DNA of 64,000 bases, taken from the NCBI GenBank assembly GCA_964369775.1, contig CAYJHQ010000008.1:1-64000 (forward strand), written 5' to 3'. The stretch comes from CAUPWF01 sp964369775. Its GTDB lineage: Bacteria > Bacillota > Clostridia > Lachnospirales > Lachnospiraceae. The position numbers and the translations under genes were made by a program. The notes under the pieces were generated by a model. It saw only the letters and a program-made list of their open reading frames with translations. It made no database searches and was not told where the DNA came from. The first letter of the stretch is position 1. The number at the start of each line of letters is the position of its first letter. Of this stretch, positions 26,356-36,207 are shown one piece after another.

Positions 26356-26987
26356 CCTAACTTATTTAATATGGTATCTAGTGACTTTACAGAAGGTATC
26401 ATCAATAAGCAATCTTCATGCAGCTCATTTTGTATGTAAAATTCCCCTTTTACCATTAACAATTTATCAGCTTCATAACCAACTTCTACCATAGGAACGT
26501 TTAATATTCCTCCCAACATATTCATCGTCCCTGTAGGAACAGATAGTTGAATATCTAAATTTATCAGTCCTGAAAGCGCATTAGCGTATGAGGAAATTAC
26601 AATATTCCCCACCTCTGTCAGAGCCGAGAAAGACATCTCGTCTATCTTTTCATAATTTATAACTTCCGTACCTAGCATCTCTTTTATCAATGCATTTGCA
26701 AAATTCTTACGGAAGAGAAATAATACAACACCTTTTACCTCACCTATCATCTCTGCCATTACTGCCATCACTGCTTCTTCTGCATCACCTACATGCCGAA
26801 TAGACTCATTGAAATCCAATAGTTCTACGCTTGGTAGCGCAATTCTCACTGGCGTATTCAATATCTGTGAAATCGCGGTAGCTGCGCTTCCCATTCCAAT
26901 GTTACCAATTTCTTTAATGATGTCTTTTCCCATTTCGCTTATCTCATCATAATTCGTCGTTCCCATTTTCCATAGTTCCCTTCCCAT
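26349..26987 (-). CDS. cheC: CheY-P phosphatase CheC
   Basis: A 212-residue CheC. Both phosphatase half-sites keep the Glu and Asn: KEIGNIGMGSAATA in the N-terminal half and LTEVGNIVISSYANA in the C-terminal half. It lowers CheY-P and is activated by CheD. Its nominal start overlaps the flhP stop. A second ATG at 26966 is a possible alternative. Confidence 0.94.
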   Translation of the reverse strand: MGRELWKMGTTNYDEISEMGKDIIKEIGNIGMGSAATAISQILNTPVRIALPSVELLDFNESIRHVGDAEEAVMAVMAEMIGEVKGVVLFLFRKNFANALIKEMLGTEVINYEKIDEMSFSALTEVGNIVISSYANALSGLINLDIQLSVPTGTMNMLGGILNVPMVEVGYEADKLLMVKGEFYIQNELHEDCLLMIPSVKSLDTILNKLGC

Positions 26988-27700
26988 TATTTTCTCAGAC
27001 TATTTACTGTACTTGTAACTTCATCTGATACTTGTACCATCTTCAATACATATGAATATGCTCTTGACGCCTCTATTGTATTTGCCAATTCTGTTGCCAA
27101 ATCAACATTTGACATCTCCAAGAAGTTCTCCATCAATTTTGCCTCAGGATTAAGAAATGGCTCCCCATTCTTCTCGACAGGTATAAATTCATTATCACCA
27201 ACGCTAAGCATTCCATCTTTATTGATAAAATCATAGATTCCTGGTAGTCCTGATAATTCATCATCTTCTCCAAGCCTTATTGGATTCCTATTTTCATCTA
27301 AGACAAGCTTCCCTCCATCACTCGTAAGATACATCCCATCTGCTCTCTCTGACGCTGAGAAGACACCATTTCTAGTGTAACTAATCTCATTAGTTGTAGG
27401 GTCTGACAACATAAAGAAACCATCCCCTGAAATCGCATAATTGTATCCACCTTCTGCTGGTGCAAATCCTGCTCCATTAAAATCTGTATTTGTATGGCTT
27501 ATCTTAGTTCCTGTGCCTGCTGTTAAGTTGGTTAATTCTCCATCCTCTGCTCTCATATTCACATACATTAAATCTTGAAATGCTACAGTCTTACTTTTAA
27601 ATCCCGTAGTATTTACATTAGCAATATTATTTGAAATCGTATCCATTCTCTTTTGCTGAGTACTCGTACCCACTGCAGCTGTGTAAAAAGACATATCCAT
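26987..27700 (-). CDS. flhP: FlgG-family flagellar rod/hook-basal-body protein (FlhP-like)
   Basis: A 237-residue rod protein. The rod signature DTISNNIANVNTTGFKSK is near residue 20, GDGFFML in the middle and the C-terminal MSNVDLATELANTIEASRAY helix. It is paired with a second similar gene (27722-28474), as flhO-flhP are in Bacillus, and follows the sigma factor gene. Confidence 0.88.
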   Translation of the reverse strand: MDMSFYTAAVGTSTQQKRMDTISNNIANVNTTGFKSKTVAFQDLMYVNMRAEDGELTNLTAGTGTKISHTNTDFNGAGFAPAEGGYNYAISGDGFFMLSDPTTNEISYTRNGVFSASERADGMYLTSDGGKLVLDENRNPIRLGEDDELSGLPGIYDFINKDGMLSVGDNEFIPVEKNGEPFLNPEAKLMENFLEMSNVDLATELANTIEASRAYSYVLKMVQVSDEVTSTVNSLRK

Positions 27701-27721
27701 ATTTTAACCTCCTCAAATTAC

Positions 27722-28474
27722 TTATCTTGGACCCAACTGTGTTACAATCTTTTGAAGTAATTGATCATACATCTGCAAAACTTGTGCACTGCTTTGCAAT
27801 GTTCTCTGACTTGCCATCATATCAGTCATCTGCTCTATAGAGTCTACATTCGATCCCTCAAGTGCTTGATTGACCACTTGTGCTTCTACTGCTATAGGTG
27901 CTGCATTTGCCACAAATACATCTCCTGTCGTCTTTATTAAATCTGCATCATAATCGTTAAAATCTACAATTTCTAACGTACCGAATAATTGTCCTGTCTC
28001 TTCCGAGAAAATATTACCTGCACTATCTGCAATAATCTTATCAGTCCCCAATTGAATCGGACCGTTCTCTCCCATAACTCTACCTATTCCTTGTAATGTT
28101 AGATATCCTTCTCCATCTAAAGAAAACGAGCCATTTCTAGTATATACATTTCCTTCGTCTGTCTGGATTGTGAAAAATCCACTGGATTGTAATGCAAAGT
28201 CCAAAGGATGAGTAGTCGGCATGGCTCCTACTTGACTAAAGTCAGTATAATTCCTATCTGCCACCACTGCTTTGTAAATTGATCCTACTTCTGTTGCTCC
28301 CTCCATTGCTTTGTTCTGACTTCTAGATACCATTACCTCTTCAAATGTCTGTGCTATAAATTTATCACTCTTATATCCAGATGTAGATACATTTGACATG
28401 TTATTACTAATCACATTTAGGTTTCTAGTTTGTGTTAACATACTCGAAGTTAAATTATAAAATCCTTGGTTCAT
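27722..28474 (-). CDS. flhO: FlgG-family flagellar rod/hook-basal-body protein (FlhO-like)
   Basis: A 250-residue distal-rod-type protein with NVISNNMSNVSTSGYKSDKF at the N-terminus, QSSGFFTIQ in the middle and a C-terminal SNVDSIEQMTDMMASQRTLQ helix. It is paralogous to the adjacent flhP. The two together replace a separate flgF-flgG pair. Confidence 0.87.
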   Translation of the reverse strand: MNQGFYNLTSSMLTQTRNLNVISNNMSNVSTSGYKSDKFIAQTFEEVMVSRSQNKAMEGATEVGSIYKAVVADRNYTDFSQVGAMPTTHPLDFALQSSGFFTIQTDEGNVYTRNGSFSLDGEGYLTLQGIGRVMGENGPIQLGTDKIIADSAGNIFSEETGQLFGTLEIVDFNDYDADLIKTTGDVFVANAAPIAVEAQVVNQALEGSNVDSIEQMTDMMASQRTLQSSAQVLQMYDQLLQKIVTQLGPR

Positions 28475-28488
28475 ATATTTCCCTCCTA

Positions 28489-29235
28489 TTAATTACTCAT
28501 TTCAATGTGTCCACGCAATTTATTGATAGCCATCGCATGAATCTGTGAAACTCTTGGCTCACTCAAATCCATAACTGATGCAATTTCTTTCATGTTTATC
28601 TCTTCAACATAATAGAGCGAGATTACTAACTGTTCCTTTTCATTTAACTTATGTATTCCCTCTATCAACGTCTGTTTTAATTCTAACTCTAGGTAATTCT
28701 CTTCAGGTTGTTCCTCGATTTTATCCGAAGATACTTGGGTTGCTTTTCTTTGCTCACTACTTTCTTCAAGTGCCATATCTAGGGATAAAATAGAAAATAA
28801 ATTTGCTTTCCCCATAACACTATCATACTTGCCTTCTTCGATGTTAAGAATTTTAGCTACCTCTTCTGGCTCCGGTTCTCTTCCATGCTCTGTGTAAAAC
28901 GCAGTGATTGTTTCGTTAATATCTTTGTATGTCTTTCTTACACCACGAGGTACCCAATCTTGTTTTCTCGCTAAATCTATAATCATTCCTTTTAATCGCT
29001 TTGAAACAAAGGTTTCGAATTTTGCATTTTTAGAAGAATCGTATCTATCGATTTCTTTCATTAAGATGATAACACCTTCATTGATAATATCTTCTACCTG
29101 TTCAAATCCAATATATACGTTACGCATCTGAAGCGCGATGCTCTTTACGACTGGAAGGTAGCGAAGCGCAATCTCTTGCTTAATATCTAATCTCCCTGTA
29201 CTTTTGTAGAGAGTAAATAGTTCTTCATTTGTCAT
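28489..29235 (-). CDS. fliA: RNA polymerase sigma-28 factor
   Basis: A 248-residue FliA/SigD sigma factor for late flagellar genes. Regions 2 to 4 are present: LPVVKSIALQMRN, DIINEGVIILMKEIDRYD, LARKQDWVPRGVRK and the C-terminal helix-turn-helix MKEIASVMDLSEPRVSQI. The gene starts only 10 bases after flhA. Normally flhF and flhG lie between them in clostridia, and both are missing here. Sigma-28 sites before flgM, fliD and flagellin are its likely targets. Confidence 0.95.
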   Translation of the reverse strand: MTNEELFTLYKSTGRLDIKQEIALRYLPVVKSIALQMRNVYIGFEQVEDIINEGVIILMKEIDRYDSSKNAKFETFVSKRLKGMIIDLARKQDWVPRGVRKTYKDINETITAFYTEHGREPEPEEVAKILNIEEGKYDSVMGKANLFSILSLDMALEESSEQRKATQVSSDKIEEQPEENYLELELKQTLIEGIHKLNEKEQLVISLYYVEEINMKEIASVMDLSEPRVSQIHAMAINKLRGHIEMSN

Positions 29236-29245
29236 CTATATACCT

Positions 29246-31303
29246 CTATTCTGCATTAATATTTCCGATTGCTTGTATTTGAACATTATTAGCAATTTCA
29301 TTAAATGCCAATACATAAAGTGATGGGTAGAATTGTTCAAGCATCTGATACAGATGTGGGCGAATCACTTGACTTGTCAATATGATTGCATCCTGTGATA
29401 GTTCTTGAAACTTCTTTAGCTGTTCGCCTATCTGCTGGATCATGCTTTGTATCACTTCCGGGTTCATCGCTAAGTACACACCTTTATCACTTTTAGCCAT
29501 ACTTGAAACTAGCATTTTTTCTAAGTTAGCATCTATAGTAACTACTCGCATCTGCCCACTCTCACAAAATCTTCTCGTGATAGTTCTCTTTAATGCAACA
29601 CGAATATTTTCAGTCACGCTCATTAAATCTAACCCTGCTCCCGCACTGTCTGCAATTGTTTCAAGAATTGTTTCCATATCTTTAATCGGAACGCCCTCTT
29701 TTAATAAGTTTATCAGAATTTTCTGTAAATTTCCATACGAAACTATATTTGGCACGACTTCATTTACTAATTCCTCTGCAATTTTTTTTGTATTTTCAAG
29801 TAGTAATACCACCTCTTGTCTACTCAGCAATTCATAAGAATGTTGCTTTATCGTCTCAGATAAATGCGTCAACATAACTGAAAGTGGATCGATAACTGTG
29901 TACCCGTATATCTCTGCCATTTCTTTATTCTCTGGAAGTATCCATTTACTCGGAATTCCATACGCTGGCTCTATTGTGTCAATTCCTACTATATCACCTG
30001 CTGGAGCAGATGGCTCTAAGGCTAGGTAATGATCTACTAATATCTCTCCCCTTGCAATCTCTTCTCCTTTTATTTTCACAACATACTGATTTGTATTCAA
30101 TCTGGAGCTATCTCTCAATCGCACGGATGGTATAACAAATCCCATTTCCTCTGCATACTGCCTTCTGAATATGACAATCCTATTAATCATTCTTCCGCCG
30201 TTCGATTCATCAATTAGCGGAATTAAGCTATATCCAAACTCCATCTCAATCGGTTCAACCCCAATAATAGAATACACATTGTTAATATCTCTGTAATAAT
30301 CTTCTTCTGAAGCTGTCTGTTCTTGTGGCACCAGTACTTCTTGCTCTTCTGCTTCTTTTCCAAATAGCATTCTCCTTGACAATCGATACCCTGCAAAAAT
30401 CATTCCAAAACCTAATAATACAAGTGGAATCACTGGCATTCCTGGAATAACTGCTAAGATTAACAGTACGCCACCTGTCATCATAATAGCTCTAGGTTGT
30501 GCCAAAAACTGCTTTGAAACATCTTGGTTTAAACTTCCCTCTGAAACAGCACGAGTTACAATCATGCCTGTTGCTGTCGAAATCAAAAGCGCTGGAATCT
30601 GTGATACAAGTCCATCTCCGACTGTTGCAATCGAATAAACTGTCAACACTTCTCCAATCTCCATACCAGACTGAAGTATCCCTATAATAGACCCTCCTAT
30701 GATATTGATTGCAGTAATGATTAGGGACATAATCGCATCCCCTTTTACAATCTTAGTCGCACCATCCATTGCTCCATAGAAATCTGCTTCTCTTTGGATA
30801 TTCTCTCTTCTAATTCTTGCTTGTTGTTCATTGATCAACCCTGAATTCAGATCCGCATCAATAGACATCTGTTTCCCTGGCATCGCATCCAATGTAAATC
30901 TAGCCGCAACTTCTGCCACACGTTCTGCTCCCTTAGTAATAACTATAAACTGTACCAAAACGATAATTAGGAAGATAATAAAACCTACTACTACATTTCC
31001 TTGGAGCACAAAATCTCCAAATGACTTGATAACTTGCCCTGCTTCACCTTGTCTCGTTAAAATATTTCTTGTAGACGAAACGTTTATCCCTAGGCGAAAA
31101 AGTGTCGTAATCAGCAATAATGAAGGAAAAATCGAGAACTCTAACGGCTCTTTTATATTCATACTGATTAATAAAATAATCATCGACACAGCTATATTTA
31201 TAATAATCATGACATCCAACATAAATGGTGACATCGGTATAATCAATAGTAATACTACAACTACTACAAAAATAGCAACTGCATTGTTTAGTAATCTTTT
31301 CAT
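29246..31303 (-). CDS. flhA: Flagellar export gate protein FlhA
   Basis: A 685-residue FlhA, the main membrane component of the flagellar type III export gate. The first 310 residues hold about eight membrane segments and the FHIPEP family loop (TKGAERVAEVAARFTLDAMPGKQ near 125). The rest is the cytoplasmic substrate-docking domain. Normal length; 3 bases separate it from flhB. Confidence 0.97.
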   Translation of the reverse strand: MKRLLNNAVAIFVVVVVLLLIIPMSPFMLDVMIIINIAVSMIILLISMNIKEPLEFSIFPSLLLITTLFRLGINVSSTRNILTRQGEAGQVIKSFGDFVLQGNVVVGFIIFLIIVLVQFIVITKGAERVAEVAARFTLDAMPGKQMSIDADLNSGLINEQQARIRRENIQREADFYGAMDGATKIVKGDAIMSLIITAINIIGGSIIGILQSGMEIGEVLTVYSIATVGDGLVSQIPALLISTATGMIVTRAVSEGSLNQDVSKQFLAQPRAIMMTGGVLLILAVIPGMPVIPLVLLGFGMIFAGYRLSRRMLFGKEAEEQEVLVPQEQTASEEDYYRDINNVYSIIGVEPIEMEFGYSLIPLIDESNGGRMINRIVIFRRQYAEEMGFVIPSVRLRDSSRLNTNQYVVKIKGEEIARGEILVDHYLALEPSAPAGDIVGIDTIEPAYGIPSKWILPENKEMAEIYGYTVIDPLSVMLTHLSETIKQHSYELLSRQEVVLLLENTKKIAEELVNEVVPNIVSYGNLQKILINLLKEGVPIKDMETILETIADSAGAGLDLMSVTENIRVALKRTITRRFCESGQMRVVTIDANLEKMLVSSMAKSDKGVYLAMNPEVIQSMIQQIGEQLKKFQELSQDAIILTSQVIRPHLYQMLEQFYPSLYVLAFNEIANNVQIQAIGNINAE

Positions 31304-31306
31304 GTT

Positions 31307-32368
31307 TTACCTCAACTTGTTATTTAATTTATATACATAAACTAAAACTTCTGCTACCGCACCGTAAAACTCCGCCGGAATTTCATCATTTACTTCTGCT
31401 TGTGCATAAATCCCTCTTGCCAGTGGTTTGTTCTCTATAACAGGAACTTCATTTTCCTCACCCACCGCGATAATTCGAAAGGCGAGTTCATCTTGTCCTT
31501 TAGCAACCACTATCGGAGCCATGTGTTTCTCCTTATTATACGAGAGTGCAACTGCAAAGTGGGTTGGGTTCTTAATAATAACATCTGCATTTGGCACTGC
31601 TTGCATCATACGCATCCTTGCCATCTGTCTTTGTGTTTCCTTTATTTTACCTTTAATTTGAGGATTTCCCTCCGTTTGTTTATGCTCTTCTTTTATGTCT
31701 TCTTTTGACATACGAATCCTTCTCTCATAGTCCCATCGCTGGTACAAGAAATCGAGAAACGCTATTACAGCAAATATCATAGAAATTCGGATGATCATGT
31801 CCATGACCATTCCAAACATAAACACCACAGATGTTGCAACATCCATATCCATAGTTCTTGTAACATCCACTACATACTCTACTAATAAAAAATATACCAC
31901 TACTATTAATATAACTACTTTGATTAAATTTTTTATCAGTTCTACTACATTTTTTAGAGAAAATAATTTTTTTATCCCTTCAATAGGATTCAATCGACTA
32001 AATTTAGGTCTTAATGACTTTGATGCGAATAAAAATTTCGTCTGTATACTGTGAAGTAAGACTCCTAAAACTATACAGATAAAAGCAAATGGTAATACGA
32101 TAATTGCTACTGAAGTCACAAATTCTAGAGATAGTGAAATAATATCATCATTCGTAACTACATTCATATCTCCTACCAATGTGAGAAATCGCTTAGTAAA
32201 GTTGCTTATCTCATCGTAGATGTAAGGAAACAATGTTTCTATCGCTATAAATGCTACAAAAATAAATACTACATTTACTACGTCAGTACTCTTGAAAACA
32301 TTTCCTTCTTTCCGTTCATCCCGACGCTTCTTGGGGGTGGCTTTCTCTGTTTTTGAATCTGCCGCCAA
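31307..32368 (-). CDS. flhB: Flagellar export substrate-switch protein FlhB
   Basis: A 353-residue FlhB with four membrane segments and a cytoplasmic domain with the self-cleavage site NPTH (267-270). The switch from hook to filament export depends on this cleavage. A separate C-terminal-only homologue (FlhX) lies at 49636-49950. Confidence 0.97.
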   Translation of the reverse strand: MAADSKTEKATPKKRRDERKEGNVFKSTDVVNVVFIFVAFIAIETLFPYIYDEISNFTKRFLTLVGDMNVVTNDDIISLSLEFVTSVAIIVLPFAFICIVLGVLLHSIQTKFLFASKSLRPKFSRLNPIEGIKKLFSLKNVVELIKNLIKVVILIVVVYFLLVEYVVDVTRTMDMDVATSVVFMFGMVMDMIIRISMIFAVIAFLDFLYQRWDYERRIRMSKEDIKEEHKQTEGNPQIKGKIKETQRQMARMRMMQAVPNADVIIKNPTHFAVALSYNKEKHMAPIVVAKGQDELAFRIIAVGEENEVPVIENKPLARGIYAQAEVNDEIPAEFYGAVAEVLVYVYKLNNKLR

Positions 32369-32387
32369 AGTCTCTCACATCCTTTTT

Positions 32388-33158
32388 CTAACTTATTGTG
32401 GTTAGCACTTCTTGAATGGATCCTACCATCTCTGTAATTACATTTCCTAAGTAATCTCCTATAGGCGACATCAAAAGCACTAACATAACTATCCCCATGA
32501 TTACTCTTAACTGTATACTCATCACAAATAAATTAATTTGTGGAATCATTCTCATCAATAATCCAATCGCAATTTCCATAATAAATTCAAATGCAATCAA
32601 TGGGAATGCTAGCTTTACTGCAAGCGCTACACACTCTAGAAATATCACCAGAATGGCATCTGCTGCATCTGCACCTAAAGCAATTGCTGCATACGGCACT
32701 ACCTCATGGGAGGTCATCAAAATTTTAAAAACTGCCAAATGACCATCTACTGCAAAAAATAACAGTAAAAAATATAACTGTAATATATTTCCTGTTAGCG
32801 CTATTTGCCCACCGCTTTGTGCATCATATACACTTGCCATTGCAAGACCCATCTGAAAATCTATAATTGTACCTGCGTAAATAGCAACCATCTCAAATAT
32901 CTGCATTACCATTCCTATCAAGAAGCCCACTACGAACTCTTTTAGTAGCAGTACACTATACATAATTGAATTATTTACTTCTATCTCTTGTATCTCTACT
33001 GTTGGAAACACTATAACTGCTAACAGCAGTGACAATCCAACTTTTAACATATTGGGAATGTTTCTTCGACCAAATATCGGATTCAAAAAAATCATCCCTG
33101 ACATCCTCATGATAATGAGGGTAAACAAGATAAATTCTTGTGTTCCTGCAATCAACAT
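32388..33158 (-). CDS. fliR: Flagellar export protein FliR
   Basis: A 256-residue membrane protein of the export gate with about six hydrophobic segments and the FliR pattern MRMSGMIFLNPIFGRRNIP near the N-terminus. It lies in the invariant order fliP-fliQ-fliR-flhB. Confidence 0.96.
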   Translation of the reverse strand: MLIAGTQEFILFTLIIMRMSGMIFLNPIFGRRNIPNMLKVGLSLLLAVIVFPTVEIQEIEVNNSIMYSVLLLKEFVVGFLIGMVMQIFEMVAIYAGTIIDFQMGLAMASVYDAQSGGQIALTGNILQLYFLLLFFAVDGHLAVFKILMTSHEVVPYAAIALGADAADAILVIFLECVALAVKLAFPLIAFEFIMEIAIGLLMRMIPQINLFVMSIQLRVIMGIVMLVLLMSPIGDYLGNVITEMVGSIQEVLTTIS

Positions 33159-33167
33159 GCTCTTTAC

Positions 33168-33431
33168 CTACCCTTGCACTATCATCTCAAACACTCTTAT
33201 TGCAAATTCTTGCAAACCTGTTAATATCGCATTCCCTGTAAGTACTAACATTATTCCTATCACCAATAACTTGGGTACAAATGTTAATGTCTGTTCATTA
33301 ATCTGGGTTGCTGCTTGTAGGATAGAAATAGCAATACCTACTATCATAGATACTATTAACATCGGTCCACCAAACTGAATTGCCAAATAAAACAGTTCTA
33401 CAAACAAGTCATTGATTTCCCCTATCGACAT
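33168..33431 (-). CDS. fliQ: Flagellar export protein FliQ
   Basis: An 87-residue, two-helix export gate protein with the family core GGPMLIVSMIVGIAISILQAATQINEQTL. Length and position between fliP and fliR are typical. Confidence 0.96.
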   Translation of the reverse strand: MSIGEINDLFVELFYLAIQFGGPMLIVSMIVGIAISILQAATQINEQTLTFVPKLLVIGIMLVLTGNAILTGLQEFAIRVFEMIVQG

Positions 33432-33479
33432 AGCACTCTATCCCCCTTCTACTTTGTGTAACTCATGTCTCTCACCCGG

Positions 33480-34142
33480 TCATATGTTAAAACTTTGAAC
33501 CATCGATGAAAATAACAGCTCCCACCCATTAATCGATACAAAGAGTAACAGTTTAAACGGTAGGGAAATGGTCGCTGGTGGCAACATAATCATCCCCATT
33601 GACATCAGTGTACTCGCAACGATGATATCAATTAATAAAAACGGTATAAATAGCAGTAATCCTGCTGTAAATCCCCTTCCTAACTCACTTGTCATAAATG
33701 CCGGTACTACAACTGTTAGTGGGATATCTTCGACCGGTGTATCCTCTGGGGTTCCTGACATATCTAAGAAAAGATTTAAGGAGCTGATCTCCGTCTGCTT
33801 TAACATAAAATCTTTCAAAGGAACAGTCGCCCTATCTAATGCCTCTTCCTGGGTAATCTCACCTTCGTTATAGGGTGTATAAGCCTCTTCATTTATCGTA
33901 CTGATCACCGGACTCATTATAAATAGTGTCAAAAACAAAGCTATACCTATCAATACCATGTTAGGCGGTGCCTGTTGTGTTCCAAGCGCTGTCCGAGTAA
34001 AAGAAAGTACTATAATGATTCTTACAAAGGACGTCATCATAACGACAATCGATGGAAGCAACATCAAAACTGTCATCATTAATAAAATATCTAGTGTAGG
34101 TACTTGTTCTGCATTTATATTTACTAAAGCATCTGTGTTCAT
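33480..34142 (-). CDS. fliP: Flagellar export protein FliP
   Basis: A 220-residue FliP with four membrane segments. It has the signature TSFVRIIIVLSFTRTALGTQQ-P-N and the second family motif LLFIPFLLIDIIVAS near residue 163. The usual long cleaved signal peptide is short or absent, as in some Firmicutes. The ATG overlaps the end of fliO by 4 bases. Confidence 0.96.
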   Translation of the reverse strand: MNTDALVNINAEQVPTLDILLMMTVLMLLPSIVVMMTSFVRIIIVLSFTRTALGTQQAPPNMVLIGIALFLTLFIMSPVISTINEEAYTPYNEGEITQEEALDRATVPLKDFMLKQTEISSLNLFLDMSGTPEDTPVEDIPLTVVVPAFMTSELGRGFTAGLLLFIPFLLIDIIVASTLMSMGMIMLPPATISLPFKLLLFVSINGWELLFSSMVQSFNI

Positions 34143-34483
34143 TTGTTACCGTCTCTCTTTCGAATCTTGTCAAAAATCGCCTGAAAATCCATCGGCTCGT
34201 AACTTGGTTCACCAATCGAGAAATCAATTAACTCCTCTTCCTTTATTTCCTTAAGTAATGAAATTTGATTGGCAGCAATTCCCACCAACATATGGTGCTC
34301 TCCTACTTTTACAATTGCAATACTCTTATCTTGACTGATGTAGACTTGATCCACTAGTCGTATGTACTTTGCTTTCCCTCTAAACTTTCCTACTTTTCCA
34401 ATGTACCTTGTAGCAAAATATGTTAACACCAGAATTGCAATCACCATAACTAGCGTCCCTATTGCACTTAAAATTCCATTCAT
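34139..34483 (-). CDS. fliO: Flagellar biosynthesis protein FliO
   Basis: A 114-residue FliO/FliZ-type protein with one N-terminal membrane helix and a small cytoplasmic domain (RLVDQVYISQDKSIAIVKVGEHHMLVGI). FliO assists FliP assembly. It overlaps fliP by four bases. Confidence 0.88.
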   Translation of the reverse strand: MNGILSAIGTLVMVIAILVLTYFATRYIGKVGKFRGKAKYIRLVDQVYISQDKSIAIVKVGEHHMLVGIAANQISLLKEIKEEELIDFSIGEPSYEPMDFQAIFDKIRKRDGNK

Positions 34484-34496
34484 ATTTTACTCGCTC

Positions 34497-35726
34497 CTAA
34501 CCCAAAGGTATGTCTTTTGTCAAAATTTCAGTAATTCTGATACCAAAATTATCATCAACTACGACTACATCACCTTGAGCTATACATTGACCGTTCACAT
34601 ACAAATCTATCTGCTCTCCGGCCAGTTTATCTAAGACTACTAGCGAGCCTTTATTTAACTCTAGTACATCTTTTACTAGTTTTTTCGTTCTGCCAATCTC
34701 AACAGAAACCTCAACAGGAACCCCCATTACAAGACCTAGGTTTGTATCGTAACCGCTATCCACTTGCTCTTGTCTCAGATTTGGTACTGCTGGTATACCT
34801 GCATTGATTTTCTTATTCTGCTGTGGTTGTGCTTGCATTTGATTTGACATCGTTGCTTGCATCTGCATCATCTGATTTTGCGTCATCTCCATTTGTGTTT
34901 TCATAAGAGCCATCATCTGCTCTAATGTCTCATTCATCGACGCTGCACCTGGACTGTTTTGAGGCGTTTCCACTACTGTGTTCACTTTTTCTTCTTGCCT
35001 TATCTCTTCTTGTCTCACTTCTTTTGGTTCCATTTCCTTTGGTTCCACCACCATGTTTTCTACCTCTTCAATCACATTCGCTGATTGCTCGATCTCTGCT
35101 TCTTCCACCACTTCATCTACCATAGGTGGTCCATAAGCCTTATCAAATCCTTCTACTAACTCTTTAGCTAATTCAATCGGTAACAAGTATAGAAAATCTG
35201 TATCTACCTTATCGTCGATATTTAAGTTGAATTTTATCTCTACAAGAGATTCATCCACATTAAAATACCTTGTAATCACCTCGTCGGACTCTTCCATTAC
35301 AAATGTCTTTGGCGGTGATATATTCACTACTCTTTCTAACATCTCAGACAACGCTGTCGCTGCTGCGCCCATCATCTGGTTCATTACCTCGCCTATAGCA
35401 CTTGCTGTTATTTCGTTTACTTCAAAATCATCTGCGCTATAATCTGTCCCCATCAACATGTTGACAATAATACGAGCCTCATCAAATCCTAGCAACATAA
35501 TATTGCTTCCCGTTAGACCTTCATCATGAGTAATCTCTACACAAATAGAAGGTTCTACGATATCTACTCCAACTCGATCTTTGTCTCTTAGCCTCACCGA
35601 TGGTATGGTAATGGATACGCGAGCGCTTAACATTGTAGCAACTGCTGTCGAAGCTGCCCCTAAGCTGATATTTAGTACTTCACCTATCGTGTCTATTTCT
35701 CTCGAACTCAAAAAATTTGCATCCAT
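34497..35726 (-). CDS. fliY: Flagellar motor switch phosphatase FliY (CheC + FliN)
   Basis: A 409-residue protein. Residues 1-205 form a CheC-like domain with two intact E-x-x-N phosphatase sites (IGEVLNISLGAASTA and IGEVMNQMMGAAATA). Residues 205-330 are a Glu- and then Met/Gln-rich linker. The C-terminal 75 residues are the FliN switch domain (VPVEVSVEIGRTKKLVKDVLEL). It acts in the C-ring and dephosphorylates CheY-P. Confidence 0.95.
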   Translation of the reverse strand: MDANFLSSREIDTIGEVLNISLGAASTAVATMLSARVSITIPSVRLRDKDRVGVDIVEPSICVEITHDEGLTGSNIMLLGFDEARIIVNMLMGTDYSADDFEVNEITASAIGEVMNQMMGAAATALSEMLERVVNISPPKTFVMEESDEVITRYFNVDESLVEIKFNLNIDDKVDTDFLYLLPIELAKELVEGFDKAYGPPMVDEVVEEAEIEQSANVIEEVENMVVEPKEMEPKEVRQEEIRQEEKVNTVVETPQNSPGAASMNETLEQMMALMKTQMEMTQNQMMQMQATMSNQMQAQPQQNKKINAGIPAVPNLRQEQVDSGYDTNLGLVMGVPVEVSVEIGRTKKLVKDVLELNKGSLVVLDKLAGEQIDLYVNGQCIAQGDVVVVDDNFGIRITEILTKDIPLG

Positions 35727-35757
35727 TTAAACAACTCTCTTTCTTGCAATAGTTATT

Positions 35758-36192
35758 CTACTTTCCTATTTCCAGTCCTTTTTCTGCCATTAGTTTCATA
35801 GCATTATAAGCTGTAATATTCGCTTCATAAGCTCTAGTAGCTGCCATTGCATCTGTAGTTTCTTTTACCAAATCTATATTCGGCATATACACATACCCCT
35901 CTTCATCCGCATCGGGATGCTCTGGATTATACACTGCCTTTAACTCTGTTTGATCTTCTTCAATGCTTGCTACCTGTACTCCTGCACCGACTTGTTTTTT
36001 TATTTCTGTATTTAATACTGATTGAAATTGGCTTTCTTGCGCTTCAAGTACTACCATCTTTCTTTGATAAGATGTTCCATCTTCTGTTCTTGTCGTCTCA
36101 ATATTCGCAATATTGTCCGACACTACATCCAATCGCAATCTCTGTGCCGTCATTCCTGATGCACTGATATTTAAACTATTTAGAAAAGCCAT
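35758..36192 (-). CDS. flgC: Flagellar basal-body rod protein FlgC, displaced
   Basis: A 144-residue proximal rod protein with NISASGMTAQRLRLDVVSDNIANIETTRT at the N-terminus and the C-terminal VKETTDAMAATRAYEANITAYN helix typical of FlgC. It lies between cheY and fliY. In almost all flagellar operons flgC sits between flgB and fliE. Here the flgB-fliE junction (48154-48185) is empty, so this is the only copy, moved about 12 kb downstream within the same operon. Confidence 0.94.
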   Translation of the reverse strand: MAFLNSLNISASGMTAQRLRLDVVSDNIANIETTRTEDGTSYQRKMVVLEAQESQFQSVLNTEIKKQVGAGVQVASIEEDQTELKAVYNPEHPDADEEGYVYMPNIDLVKETTDAMAATRAYEANITAYNAMKLMAEKGLEIGK

Positions 36193-36207
36193 ATTAGCCT
36201 CCTATCA

